A DNA stretch of 64,000 bases from Orrella daihaiensis (GTDB lineage Bacteria; Pseudomonadota; Gammaproteobacteria; Burkholderiales; Burkholderiaceae_B): the NCBI RefSeq assembly GCF_022811525.1, contig NZ_CP063982.1, positions 434,001-498,000 of the forward strand, written 5' to 3'. Below the pieces are notes generated by a model, which was not told the DNA's origin, did not search any database, and saw only the letters and a list, made by a program, of their open reading frames with translations. Positions 32,818 to 40,687 of this stretch are shown one piece after another (within the stretch, counting starts at the first letter, position 1; every line of letters starts with the position of its first letter). Position numbers and translations under genes: made by a program.

Positions 32818-33608
32818 ACCGCCACCGGTGCCTTGATGTGTGGATGAAACTGATAGTTCTCGATGACGAAATCTTCAAGCTCGTATTCAAAAATACTGGC
32901 AGGCTTTCTGGCGAGTTTCAAGGTCGGGTAGGGATAGGGGTCGCGTGCAAGTTGCTCTTGTACCTGATCGAAGTGGTTGTTGTAGAGATGGCAGTCACCT
33001 CCGGTCCAAACAAAATCTCCGACTTCAAGATTGGTCTGCTGCGCAATCATGTGAGTCAATAATGCATAGCTTGCGATGTTAAAGGGCACGCCCAGAAAGA
33101 TATCTGCGCTACGTTGATAAAGCTGGCATGACAGTTTGCCCTGTGCTATATAAAACTGGAAAAACGCGTGACAAGGGGGCAAAGCCATGTCTGGAATCTG
33201 CCCCACATTCCAGGCAGACACTATTAGGCGGCGCGAATCGGGGTTGGATTTGATTTGATCAATGACCTGACTAATCTGGTCGATTTTGTGGCCATCGGGC
33301 GCAGGCCATGATCGCCATTGCACCCCATAGATTGGACCGAGATCGCCATCTTGGCGAGCCCATTCGTCCCAGATGGTGACATGACGATCCTGCAGCCATT
33401 TGACATTCGAATCGCCGCGTAAAAACCACAGTAGTTCTACAAAGATACTGCGGGTATGAAGCTTCTTGGTCGTGACTAAAGGAAACCCTTTGGACAGATC
33501 AAACCGCATCTGATAACCAAACAGTGACCTCGTGCCGGTACCGGTACGGTCAGATTTATCTACGCCGTTCTCATAAACATGGCGCATGAAGGTTTCATAC
33601 TGGTTCAT
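32814..33608 (-). CDS. thyA: Thymidylate synthase
   Basis: Makes dTMP from dUMP and methylene-tetrahydrofolate. Length 264 equals E. coli ThyA. The nucleophilic Cys is in MALPPCHAFFQFYI; RSGTGTRSLFGYQ-like (DRTGTGTRSLFGYQMRF) and QRSADIFLGVPFNIASYALL are characteristic. It overlaps both neighbours by 4 bp (ATGA-type), indicating coupled translation with osmC upstream and folA downstream. Confidence 0.97.
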   Translation of the reverse strand: MNQYETFMRHVYENGVDKSDRTGTGTRSLFGYQMRFDLSKGFPLVTTKKLHTRSIFVELLWFLRGDSNVKWLQDRHVTIWDEWARQDGDLGPIYGVQWRSWPAPDGHKIDQISQVIDQIKSNPDSRRLIVSAWNVGQIPDMALPPCHAFFQFYIAQGKLSCQLYQRSADIFLGVPFNIASYALLTHMIAQQTNLEVGDFVWTGGDCHLYNNHFDQVQEQLARDPYPYPTLKLARKPASIFEYELEDFVIENYQFHPHIKAPVAV

Positions 33609-34057
33609 GCTTCATTTCCGCTTGTGTTGGCAGCATCGGGGTCGATGATCTGAACCGACCAAGTCATTTCCGCACTATTTGCCAGCATGGCCGAGGCCGA
33701 GCAGTATTTATCGTGCGAGAGCTTCACAGCCCTTTCAACGACTTGTTGACTCAGGTTTTTACCGGTCACGGTAAATGCAAAGTGAATTTTGGTAAAAACT
33801 TTGGGATCCGAGTCTGCGCGTTCTGCTGTTAAAGCGACCTCGCAGCCCGTCACGGCGTGGCGTCCCCGCTTCAGAATTAACACCACATCGTACGCTGTGC
33901 ACCCTCCGGTACCAAGCAGCACCATCTCCATCGGGCGTGGTGCAAGGTTGTGGCCGCCACCATCGGGAGCACCGTCCATGGCAGCAATATGGCCTGTGCC
34001 AGTCTTGCCGATGAACAACATGCCGTCGGGACCGCCCCACTGAACTGTGCACTGCAT
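33605..34057 (-). CDS. OsmC/YhfA-family protein
   Basis: A 150-residue protein of the OsmC/Ohr superfamily. The two redox cysteines are visible: one in GTGGCTAYDVVLILKRGR near residue 53 and one in HDKYCSASAML near residue 118. The short form resembles the YhfA subgroup, whose physiological substrate is not known; peroxide reduction is a family inference. First gene of the osmC-thyA-folA operon, divergent from coq7. Confidence 0.9.
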   Translation of the reverse strand: MQCTVQWGGPDGMLFIGKTGTGHIAAMDGAPDGGGHNLAPRPMEMVLLGTGGCTAYDVVLILKRGRHAVTGCEVALTAERADSDPKVFTKIHFAFTVTGKNLSQQVVERAVKLSHDKYCSASAMLANSAEMTWSVQIIDPDAANTSGNEA

Positions 34058-34212
34058 GATTGAGCTACCTCAAGATGTGATGAATGCTACTAATGATAGC
34101 CTCTAAGGCACAGTCGATGCAGTGGCTAAAGCGTCGTCACAAATGCGACGTCGCTAAAATCAAACGAAATGCTGTGGGGTTTAACCAAACCACAAAAGAG
34201 GAAGCCCAGATA

Positions 34213-34884
34213 ATGACCACATTAAAACACCGCGCTATGCGTCGCCGAGAAGGTCTGTTTGATCAATTGATCGGAGAAGCCTCAGTGGCGCTACAGGTTC
34301 TCTCCGGTGCGGCTGTGGCCTCTCGGCCTAATCCAGCGGGCAGAAGATTGCCCGAGGAGCCTGAGTCGCTAAATCAGGCCGAGCGGCGCCATGCAGCGGG
34401 TCTCATGCGTATCAACCACGTTGGCGAGATTTGTGCCCAAGCTCTCTACCGCGGTCAAGCATTGGCCGTCGAGCGCCAACAGACCAAAGAACTGCTGCGC
34501 GAGGCTGCCCGCGAGGAGGTGGATCATCTGGTGTGGTGCCAAGACAGGTTAAAGGAGTTAAATAGCCGGGTAAGTCTCTTGAACCCGATTTGGTATGCCG
34601 GCTCCTTTATGCTGGGTTTAGCCGCAAGTAGGGCGGGTGAGCGCTACAACCTAGGGTTTATGGCCGAGACAGAGCGGCAGGTGGAAGCCCACCTTGATGG
34701 TCATTTGAAGTCTTTGCCTGAGGGTGATGGGCGTTCGCGCAAGATCGTGACTCAAATGCGCGATGACGAGATCAAGCACCGTCGTACTGCGCAGAAACAC
34801 GGGGGTGTGGAGCTACCGTTCCCTGTCCCGTCGGTTATGAAATTTATGTCTAAAGTTATGACTAAAAGTGTTTATTATGTTTAG
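34213..34884 (+). CDS. coq7: 2-polyprenyl-3-methyl-6-methoxy-1,4-benzoquinol hydroxylase Coq7
   Basis: A membrane-associated di-iron monooxygenase of ubiquinone synthesis. The ligand motifs are present: Glu in RINHVGEICAQALYRG, E-x-x-H in EEVDHLVWC, Glu and E-x2-H in ETERQVEAHLDGH and the last Glu/His in DDEIKHRRTAQKHG. The C-terminus VMTKSVYYV is typical of betaproteobacterial Coq7. I chose ATG 34213 (MTTLKHRAMRRRE), giving 223 residues; the frame is open to 34084 but the additional 43 residues do not fit the family. Confidence 0.93.
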   Translation: MTTLKHRAMRRREGLFDQLIGEASVALQVLSGAAVASRPNPAGRRLPEEPESLNQAERRHAAGLMRINHVGEICAQALYRGQALAVERQQTKELLREAAREEVDHLVWCQDRLKELNSRVSLLNPIWYAGSFMLGLAASRAGERYNLGFMAETERQVEAHLDGHLKSLPEGDGRSRKIVTQMRDDEIKHRRTAQKHGGVELPFPVPSVMKFMSKVMTKSVYYV

Positions 34885-34976
34885 TCAAACGAAATTAAAT
34901 CTCAGTCACATTGGTCAATTGCGGCATAGCAAGAAGAAATTTCCCCTATTTTTCTAGGGCATTACAAAAATCTCTC

Positions 34977-35004
34977 TTGCATCGCACAAATTTTCTGCTA
35001 TGAT
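34977..35004 (+). promoter_or_regulatory. Strong sigma70 promoter with extended -10
   Basis: TTGCAT (34977-34982), a 16-bp spacer, and TATGAT (34999-35004) preceded by TG at the extended -10 position (TGCTATGAT). Predicted start of transcription is near 35011. No protein gene follows on this strand before an intrinsic terminator, so it should drive a small RNA. Confidence 0.75.
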
Positions 35005-35010
35005 GGAGTC

Positions 35011-35191
35011 GTGTGTCGCTGAGCTAGTTCTATCAGTAGTTTCCCGAAGGCAAATTTTCGGGGAAACCCGTAAAAGCGGGAAGCGGTAGATCAAGTTGCG
35101 CAAGCCCGAAAGCGACTCGGCAAAGTTGTCTCCTCCACCCTCCTCCTTTGGTGGATTTGACCCGATATCGCAAGGTCTCGGGTCTTTTTTT
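35011..35191 (+). ncRNA. Candidate small RNA with anti-Shine-Dalgarno loop
   Basis: A promoter and a terminator define a transcript of about 180 nt with no convincing reading frame, between coq7 and pgi (pgi is on the other strand). Visible hairpins: GTTTCCCGAA pairing with TTCGGGGAAAC (about 35038-35066), CCCG-TAAAAG-CGGG (35067-35080), and TCCACC/GGTGGA (35134-35139 with 35150-35155) enclosing the loop CTCCTCCTTT, followed by the terminator. The loop contains CCTCCTTT, the sequence of the 16S rRNA 3' end, so it could pair with ribosome-binding sites. Its length resembles 6S RNA, but I see neither the 6S sequence nor end-to-end pairing. I cannot assign an Rfam family. Confidence 0.6.
35159..35191 (+). 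terminator. Intrinsic terminator of the candidate small RNA
   Basis: GACCCGA (35159-35165) pairs with TCGGGTC (35178-35184) around a 12-nt loop and is followed by a T-run to 35191. This is a textbook Rho-independent terminator on the plus strand. Confidence 0.85.
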
Positions 35192-35252
35192 GTCTGCTCG
35201 CGCCAGACTCTTGGTTTCCCTTAGCATCGGAACGGGTCCGACTTGTCTGGTC

Positions 35253-36812
35253 TCAATGGTTTTTGCTGGTTACGCGCATCAATGAGGCTAACCAATGGCG
35301 CGTGGATGCATCAAAATCTTTGGTTTGTTCAGGGTCGTTTTGCATGAGTTCCAGCGCTAGGCGCTTGCCAAACTCTACCCCCCACTGATCAAAGGGATTC
35401 AATCCCCAGAGTACGCCGGCCACAAACACTTTGTGCTCATACAGAGCTAGCAGTGCACCGAGTCGATGAGCATCTAGCTTTGGCAAAACGATTAACGTTG
35501 AGGGGCGCCCGCCCGGATGTAAGCAATGCTGAGCGAGCCACTGTGCATGCGACTCATCGTGCTTGTGCTTAAGCTCCTGAAACGATACCTCTACCGATTT
35601 GCCGCGCCATAATGCCGCGCGTTGCGCCAGACAGTTAGCCACGAGCTGCCGATGGTGGCTCAGCAAATGGTGCTCAGGCTCAATACAAAAGATGAAATCT
35701 ACCGGCGCACCACGCTGACTCTGATGCAGCCACTGAAAAAAAGTGTGCTGACTATCTGTACCGGGCATGCCCCAAACGGCAGGGCTGACCGAGACATCAA
35801 TGGGATTGCCTTGTTGATCAACGGCTTTACCCAACGACTCCATTTGAAGCTGCTGCAGCCATGGCACAAAATCGGTCAAGCGTGCGTCGTATGGGCAAAT
35901 GACCTCCGATGAGAAGCCCAGTATGCTGGTGTTGGCTACCATATTCAAGGCAAGTTGCACCGGAGCGTTATGCGCGATGGCGGCAGTCTGGAAATGCGTA
36001 TCCATGTCGCGCGCGCCTTGAAGTAGCTCTTCGAATGTCGTCCAACCCAGACCTAGTGCCACCGGTAGTCCGATCGTGGACCAAATGGAGTATCGACCGC
36101 CTACCCAGTCCCAGAATTCAAATATGCGTTCGGGTGCCACGCCAAATTCGATTGCAGCTGCCGGGTTTGCGGTGAGCGCCACAACTTGGTTCAAAGGGTG
36201 TTTGATTCCACCGTGCTCAAGCCACTTGATCGCCTCGCGAGCGTTGGTCATTGTTTCTGTGGTGGTAAAGGATTTGGAGGCGACGATGATCAGCGTATCT
36301 CGCGGATCGAGGCCGTCCAGCGCGGCGGTGATGGCATGAGCATCAATATTGGCTGCAAATCTCAAAGTGCGTCGGTTGCTGACTCCTTTGAGGCTGTGCC
36401 ACACCATGCGTGGACCCCAGTCACTGCCGCCGATCCCAAGGTGAACAACGTTACTGTAGCGGTTGTATGTATTGGCATCATCAACAAAGCGCTTCATGCG
36501 CTCAAGTTGTGCGGTGATCAAGGATCTCACGCTCTCGGGGGCATGGCTGCTTCGTAGCGCAGTGTGCAGGGCCGGACGGTTTTCTGAGAGATTGGCAATC
36601 CCACCTTCAAACAGGGCATGCCTGGCTTGTTCAAAGCCCGCAACACTCAGGAGCTCGATGGCAGCGTCTCTTAGTGTTTGGCTGTCACGTTGGGCACTTA
36701 AGTCAACAGTCAGCTGCCCGGCTTCAATCAGGCGTAGTTGTTCTGGATCAGCGTGCGCTGCCTGCACCGCATCGGAAAACGCCTGCCAGGCTGGATTTGA
36801 CTGCAAGGCCAT
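35253..36812 (-). CDS. pgi: Glucose-6-phosphate isomerase
   Basis: Interconverts glucose 6-phosphate and fructose 6-phosphate. The two family signatures are present: NVVHLGIGGSDWGPRMVW with SKSFTTTETMTN, and the C-terminal GLNPFDQWGVEFGKRLAL. Catalytic Glu and His lie in FSEQ-type and KHDESHAQW segments. At 519 residues it is somewhat shorter than the E. coli enzyme, as usual for betaproteobacteria. It lies 14 bp downstream of the phosphomannomutase gene on the same strand, so both form a sugar-phosphate operon. Confidence 0.96.
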   Translation of the reverse strand: MALQSNPAWQAFSDAVQAAHADPEQLRLIEAGQLTVDLSAQRDSQTLRDAAIELLSVAGFEQARHALFEGGIANLSENRPALHTALRSSHAPESVRSLITAQLERMKRFVDDANTYNRYSNVVHLGIGGSDWGPRMVWHSLKGVSNRRTLRFAANIDAHAITAALDGLDPRDTLIIVASKSFTTTETMTNAREAIKWLEHGGIKHPLNQVVALTANPAAAIEFGVAPERIFEFWDWVGGRYSIWSTIGLPVALGLGWTTFEELLQGARDMDTHFQTAAIAHNAPVQLALNMVANTSILGFSSEVICPYDARLTDFVPWLQQLQMESLGKAVDQQGNPIDVSVSPAVWGMPGTDSQHTFFQWLHQSQRGAPVDFIFCIEPEHHLLSHHRQLVANCLAQRAALWRGKSVEVSFQELKHKHDESHAQWLAQHCLHPGGRPSTLIVLPKLDAHRLGALLALYEHKVFVAGVLWGLNPFDQWGVEFGKRLALELMQNDPEQTKDFDASTRHWLASLMRVTSKNH

Positions 36813-36826
36813 GAAGAGTTTTCCAG

Positions 36827-38218
36827 TCAGAATGGCAGTCGCGCGTTGGGCGCCAAGGCCTGCAGTTGATCACGAAACTGACTTTTGATGCGATCGAGCG
36901 CAGTGGGTGTTTCCCCTTCAAACCGTAGAACGACTACCGGCGTGGTGTTTGACGGTCTTGCCAAACCAAAACCATCGGCAAAATCTACCCGGATGCCATC
37001 GATGGTCGAAACTGCCTCAGCACCACTGAATTTTGCGTTCAGTTTGAGTGCGTCGATGAGAGCAAAGGGCTCGCCTTCTTTCATTTCCAGTTTGAGTTCC
37101 GGGGTGCTAAATGCCGTTGGTAGCCCTTCGAGTACTGAAGAGGGATCAGCCTCGCGCGACAGTATTTCAAGTAGGCGCGCACCGGTGTACAGCCCATCAT
37201 CGAATCCAAACCAGCGTTCTTTAAAAAATATATGGCCACTCATTTCGCCGGCCAAAGGCGCGCCAGTTTCAGCAAGCTTGGCTTTAACAAGGGAATGACC
37301 GGTACGGCACATCAGTGGTTCACCACCTGCTTGTTTAATAGCAAGCGGTAACTGCCGACTGCATTTGACGTCAAACAGAATTTGGCTGGCGGGCAGGCGG
37401 CTCAGAATGTCTCTGGCAAACAAAATCATTTGTCGATCTGGCCAAATGATTTCACCGCTACGGGTAACGACCCCGAGGCGGTCACCGTCACCGTCAAATG
37501 CCAAACCTAGCTCGCAGTCTTGTGCTTGCACGGCTTGAATCAGGTCTTGTAGGTTGTGTGGCTCAGCGGGATCAGGGTGGTGATTGGGAAATCTGGCGTC
37601 CACGTCGCAAAACAGTTCTTGCACTTCACATCCAAGTGCTCGATACAAGTCTGCAGCGATCACGCCAGCAACCCCATTGCCACAGTCAATGGCTATTTTC
37701 ATGGGGCGAGCCAGCTTGATGTCGCTTGTGACACGGTCCAGATATACCGGTTTGATATCGATTGGCTCGGCCTGACCTGGTATTGAAGCGACCGCTTTGG
37801 GTCGGGCCATATCTTCGCGCAGGCTACTGATATCGTCGCCATAAAGTGTGCTGCCGGCGAGCATCATCTTAAAGCCGTTGTACTGTGGCGGGTTATGACT
37901 GCCTGTGATCGCTACTCCAGAGCCGGTGCCAAGATGGTGAGCCGCGAAGTAAACCAAGGGCGTAGGCACCATGCCAAGCTCTATCGTACCCACGCCGCCC
38001 TCACGAATACCCCTGCCAAGGGCCTCGGCAAGATCAGGGCTGCTAAAGCGGCCGTCATAGCCAATTACGATTTTGTTGACATTAGCTGACTTCGCGCGCG
38101 CCGCCAGGCTTCTGCCCAGTAGCAGTGCAAACGCCGGGTTGAGATCCGCAGGTACTTCACCGCGAATATCGTAGGCTTTAAATACGTGGTTGGGCAGGGC
38201 AGACGATGACATGGTCAA
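36827..38218 (-). CDS. algC: Phosphomannomutase/phosphoglucomutase (AlgC/ManB type)
   Basis: An alpha-D-phosphohexomutase of 463 residues interconverting hexose 1- and 6-phosphates for cell-surface sugars. The phosphoserine loop is AITGSHNPPQYNGFK (Ser near residue 109), the metal loop AFDGDGDRLGVV, and the sugar-binding loop GEMSGHIFFKERW. N-terminal FKAYDIRGEVP is the family start. It is operonic with pgi; glucose 1-phosphate from here would also feed the glucan synthase at 54.5 kb. Confidence 0.94.
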   Translation of the reverse strand: MTMSSSALPNHVFKAYDIRGEVPADLNPAFALLLGRSLAARAKSANVNKIVIGYDGRFSSPDLAEALGRGIREGGVGTIELGMVPTPLVYFAAHHLGTGSGVAITGSHNPPQYNGFKMMLAGSTLYGDDISSLREDMARPKAVASIPGQAEPIDIKPVYLDRVTSDIKLARPMKIAIDCGNGVAGVIAADLYRALGCEVQELFCDVDARFPNHHPDPAEPHNLQDLIQAVQAQDCELGLAFDGDGDRLGVVTRSGEIIWPDRQMILFARDILSRLPASQILFDVKCSRQLPLAIKQAGGEPLMCRTGHSLVKAKLAETGAPLAGEMSGHIFFKERWFGFDDGLYTGARLLEILSREADPSSVLEGLPTAFSTPELKLEMKEGEPFALIDALKLNAKFSGAEAVSTIDGIRVDFADGFGLARPSNTTPVVVLRFEGETPTALDRIKSQFRDQLQALAPNARLPF

Positions 38219-38340
38219 TCCATGGGGCTAAGACATTTTGTGGCTATTATCGCAAATATCTAGGCACAGCTTGGTTACCGGCGCTAAAACAGCGTTAATC
38301 AGTATTAGCCACACAGAACGGATAGCTGCGGGGAAAAGTA

Positions 38341-39750
38341 ATGTTGGAAGGATTATCGAATATCGTTGGACAAAGCAATGTGTTGACAGGTAGCGCGGCC
38401 CAACCGTATCTCGTCGATTGGCGCGGACGCTATCGCGGTAAGGCGCAAGCAGTGGTTCGCCCGGGTAACGTCGAAGAAGTTGCCGCTGTGGTCAGGTATT
38501 GCGTGCTCAATAACGTGCCGGTCGTGACCGTTGGTGGCAACACAGGCTTATGTGGTGGTGCGACGCCTGATGATTCAGGGCGGGCTGTGGTGTTGTCCAC
38601 AGCGCGTCTGAATAAAATCCGTTCAATTGATACTGACAACGACACGATCACGGTTGAAGCTGGATGCATCTTGCAAAGCGTGCAAGATGCCGCACGTGAG
38701 GCTGGCCGTCTGTTCCCGCTCAGTCTGGCAGCCGAGGGCAGTTGCACCATTGGGGGCAACCTGGCCACCAACGCGGGGGGCACGCAGGTCTTGCGTTACG
38801 GCAATACCCGCGAGTTGACCCTCGGCTTGGAGGTAGTGACTGCTGAAGGGGAAATCTGGAATGGTTTGCGTGGTTTGCGCAAGGACAACACCGGTTATGA
38901 CTTGCGTGACTTGTTTGTTGGAAGCGAGGGCACGCTGGGTATCATCACGGCAGCCACGCTCAAGCTTTATCCACTGCCCGTGGCTCAGCGAACCGCTATG
39001 TTGGCGTTTGCCAGTCTTGAAGACAGTGTGACGTTTTTGTCGCGAGCACGACAGGGATTCGGAGCAGCGTTAACCGGCTTTGAGGTCATGGCTGGTTCGG
39101 TGTTGCAAGCCGTAGTGCGGTTATTTACCGACCAGCGTATTCCGTTTGAAAACGAGTCGGCTAATTCGCCCTGGTTTGCCTTACTCGAGCTGTCTGACAG
39201 TGAAAGTGCCGAGCACGCACAGGCACGATTCGAACATGTATTGGGACAGGCGATCGAGGACGGCTTGTTACTTGACGCCGCGATCGCGCAATCCGTGGCC
39301 CAGAGCAAAGCGTTTTGGCATTTGCGTGAGAGTATCCCTCTGGCCGAGGCTGAGCTTGGCAAAAGTGTGAAGCATGATGTCTCGATCCCTATTTCACAGA
39401 TTGCTGAATTTGTGGCTGTGACGAATAAGGCTTTGCAAGCCGAGTTTCCTGGTGTTCATAATGTTGTGTTTGGCCACCTCGGTGATGGCAATTTGCACTA
39501 CAACGTCGCACCGGGTGCTGGACAGACTGAAGGTGAAATTTTGTCATTACAGTCACAGATCTATCAATTGGTGCACGATAGCGTGGCTTCGTTTAATGGT
39601 TCGATCAGCGCTGAACACGGCATTGGCCAGCTCAAGGTGAATGAGTTGCCGCGCTACAAGTCCGAACTTGAACTGAAACTGATGCGTCAGATCAAGCAGG
39701 CGCTAGATCCCAAGGGCCTGCTTAATCCAGGCAAGGTAGTCAACGTCTAA
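38341..39750 (+). CDS. FAD-binding oxidoreductase (GlcD/D-2-hydroxyacid dehydrogenase family)
   Basis: A 469-residue flavoprotein. The N-terminal FAD-binding (FAD_binding_4) domain shows VTVGGNTGLCGGATPDD and NLATNAGGTQVLRYGNTREL; the C-terminal oxidase domain has VVFGHLGDGNLHYNV and SAEHGIGQLK, with the metal-binding histidines of D-2-hydroxyglutarate/D-lactate dehydrogenases. The exact D-2-hydroxyacid substrate cannot be decided. Convergent with mutM, 10 bp between stops. Confidence 0.9.
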   Translation: MLEGLSNIVGQSNVLTGSAAQPYLVDWRGRYRGKAQAVVRPGNVEEVAAVVRYCVLNNVPVVTVGGNTGLCGGATPDDSGRAVVLSTARLNKIRSIDTDNDTITVEAGCILQSVQDAAREAGRLFPLSLAAEGSCTIGGNLATNAGGTQVLRYGNTRELTLGLEVVTAEGEIWNGLRGLRKDNTGYDLRDLFVGSEGTLGIITAATLKLYPLPVAQRTAMLAFASLEDSVTFLSRARQGFGAALTGFEVMAGSVLQAVVRLFTDQRIPFENESANSPWFALLELSDSESAEHAQARFEHVLGQAIEDGLLLDAAIAQSVAQSKAFWHLRESIPLAEAELGKSVKHDVSIPISQIAEFVAVTNKALQAEFPGVHNVVFGHLGDGNLHYNVAPGAGQTEGEILSLQSQIYQLVHDSVASFNGSISAEHGIGQLKVNELPRYKSELELKLMRQIKQALDPKGLLNPGKVVNV

Positions 39751-39760
39751 GCCCAGGATC

Positions 39761-40606
39761 TTAAGATCTTGGGCTGCGACGCTGGCAACGAGGACAAAAG
39801 TAGGTCGCCCGCTGTCCTTGCACGATCCGTTTGATTTTGCTGCCACAAACGCGGCAAGTCTGACCATCTCTTTCGTAAACAGATGCATGCAGTGTGAAAT
39901 AGGCACCAGCCTCTCCAGAGGCATTGACATAATCGCGCAGGGTGCTGCCACCACTATTCAAAGCGTCGTTCAGTGTTTGCACAATCGCCGGTACCAGGCG
40001 GCTAGCCTGTTGACGTGTCAACCGGCCCGCAGGCAACTCTGGGTGTATTTTGGCTCTGAAGAGAGACTCCGATGCGTATATGTTGCCCACCCCCACAACG
40101 ATACGACCCGCCAACAGTGTCTGTTTAATGCTTTGGGACTTGCCCTGAACGCCAGCCAGTAAATGTTCGACCGTGAATTGCTCGCTCAAAGGTTCAACCC
40201 CCAGGGTAACCAAGCGAGGATGCTCAAGTACCGGGCCGGCTGATTTCGGATGCCACAGCACTGAGCCGAAGCGTCTTGGGTCGTGATAACGCAGGCAACT
40301 GCCATTATCGAATTCCCATTGCAGATGGTCGTGCGTTTGCCAAAGACTGTTAGGAGCGCAGTTCCGAATTGAGCCTGACATCCCGAGGTGAACGATTGCC
40401 GTGCCTGCATTGTCAAACTCCATCAAAAGATACTTACCGCGACGCTGGCAAGCTGATAAGGTGCAGTTCAGGATGCAGTTTGGCAATGCTGTGTCGATTG
40501 GCCAGCGCAGACGGCGCTCGCGCACCGGCATGTCAAGTAGCCGAGCGCCCAGAGCGGTTTGTTCAATGCCACGTCGGGTTGTTTCAACTTCTGGTAGTTC
40601 TGGCAT
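39761..40606 (-). CDS. mutM: Formamidopyrimidine-DNA glycosylase
   Basis: Removes 8-oxoguanine and formamidopyrimidines from DNA. The mature N-terminal catalytic Pro-Glu is in MPELPEVETTRRG, the helix-two-turn-helix in VGVGNIYASESLFRAKIHP, and the C-terminal zinc finger in CRVCGSKI and CPRCQRR. Length 281. Divergent from the TPR gene, with about 80 bp between starts. Confidence 0.96.
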   Translation of the reverse strand: MPELPEVETTRRGIEQTALGARLLDMPVRERRLRWPIDTALPNCILNCTLSACQRRGKYLLMEFDNAGTAIVHLGMSGSIRNCAPNSLWQTHDHLQWEFDNGSCLRYHDPRRFGSVLWHPKSAGPVLEHPRLVTLGVEPLSEQFTVEHLLAGVQGKSQSIKQTLLAGRIVVGVGNIYASESLFRAKIHPELPAGRLTRQQASRLVPAIVQTLNDALNSGGSTLRDYVNASGEAGAYFTLHASVYERDGQTCRVCGSKIKRIVQGQRATYFCPRCQRRSPRS

Positions 40607-40687
40607 GGTCCGGTGCTAAGATGGTGCGTTACTAGAGCAGGTGGTTCGATTGTGCCATGGCTGCCGGTAGTTAGTAGGGGTATCAAG

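Noticed and set aside
35011..35191. 6S RNA or 4.5S SRP RNA at the coq7-pgi locus
   Set aside because: The length fits 6S, but the 5' and 3' ends do not pair into the 6S closing stem, and the SRP GGAAGCAGCC-type motif is absent. I kept it as an unassigned RNA.
35033..35227. 64-residue minus-strand frame over the small RNA
   Set aside because: It lies antisense to a promoter-terminator unit, has no ribosome-binding site and no recognisable protein features.
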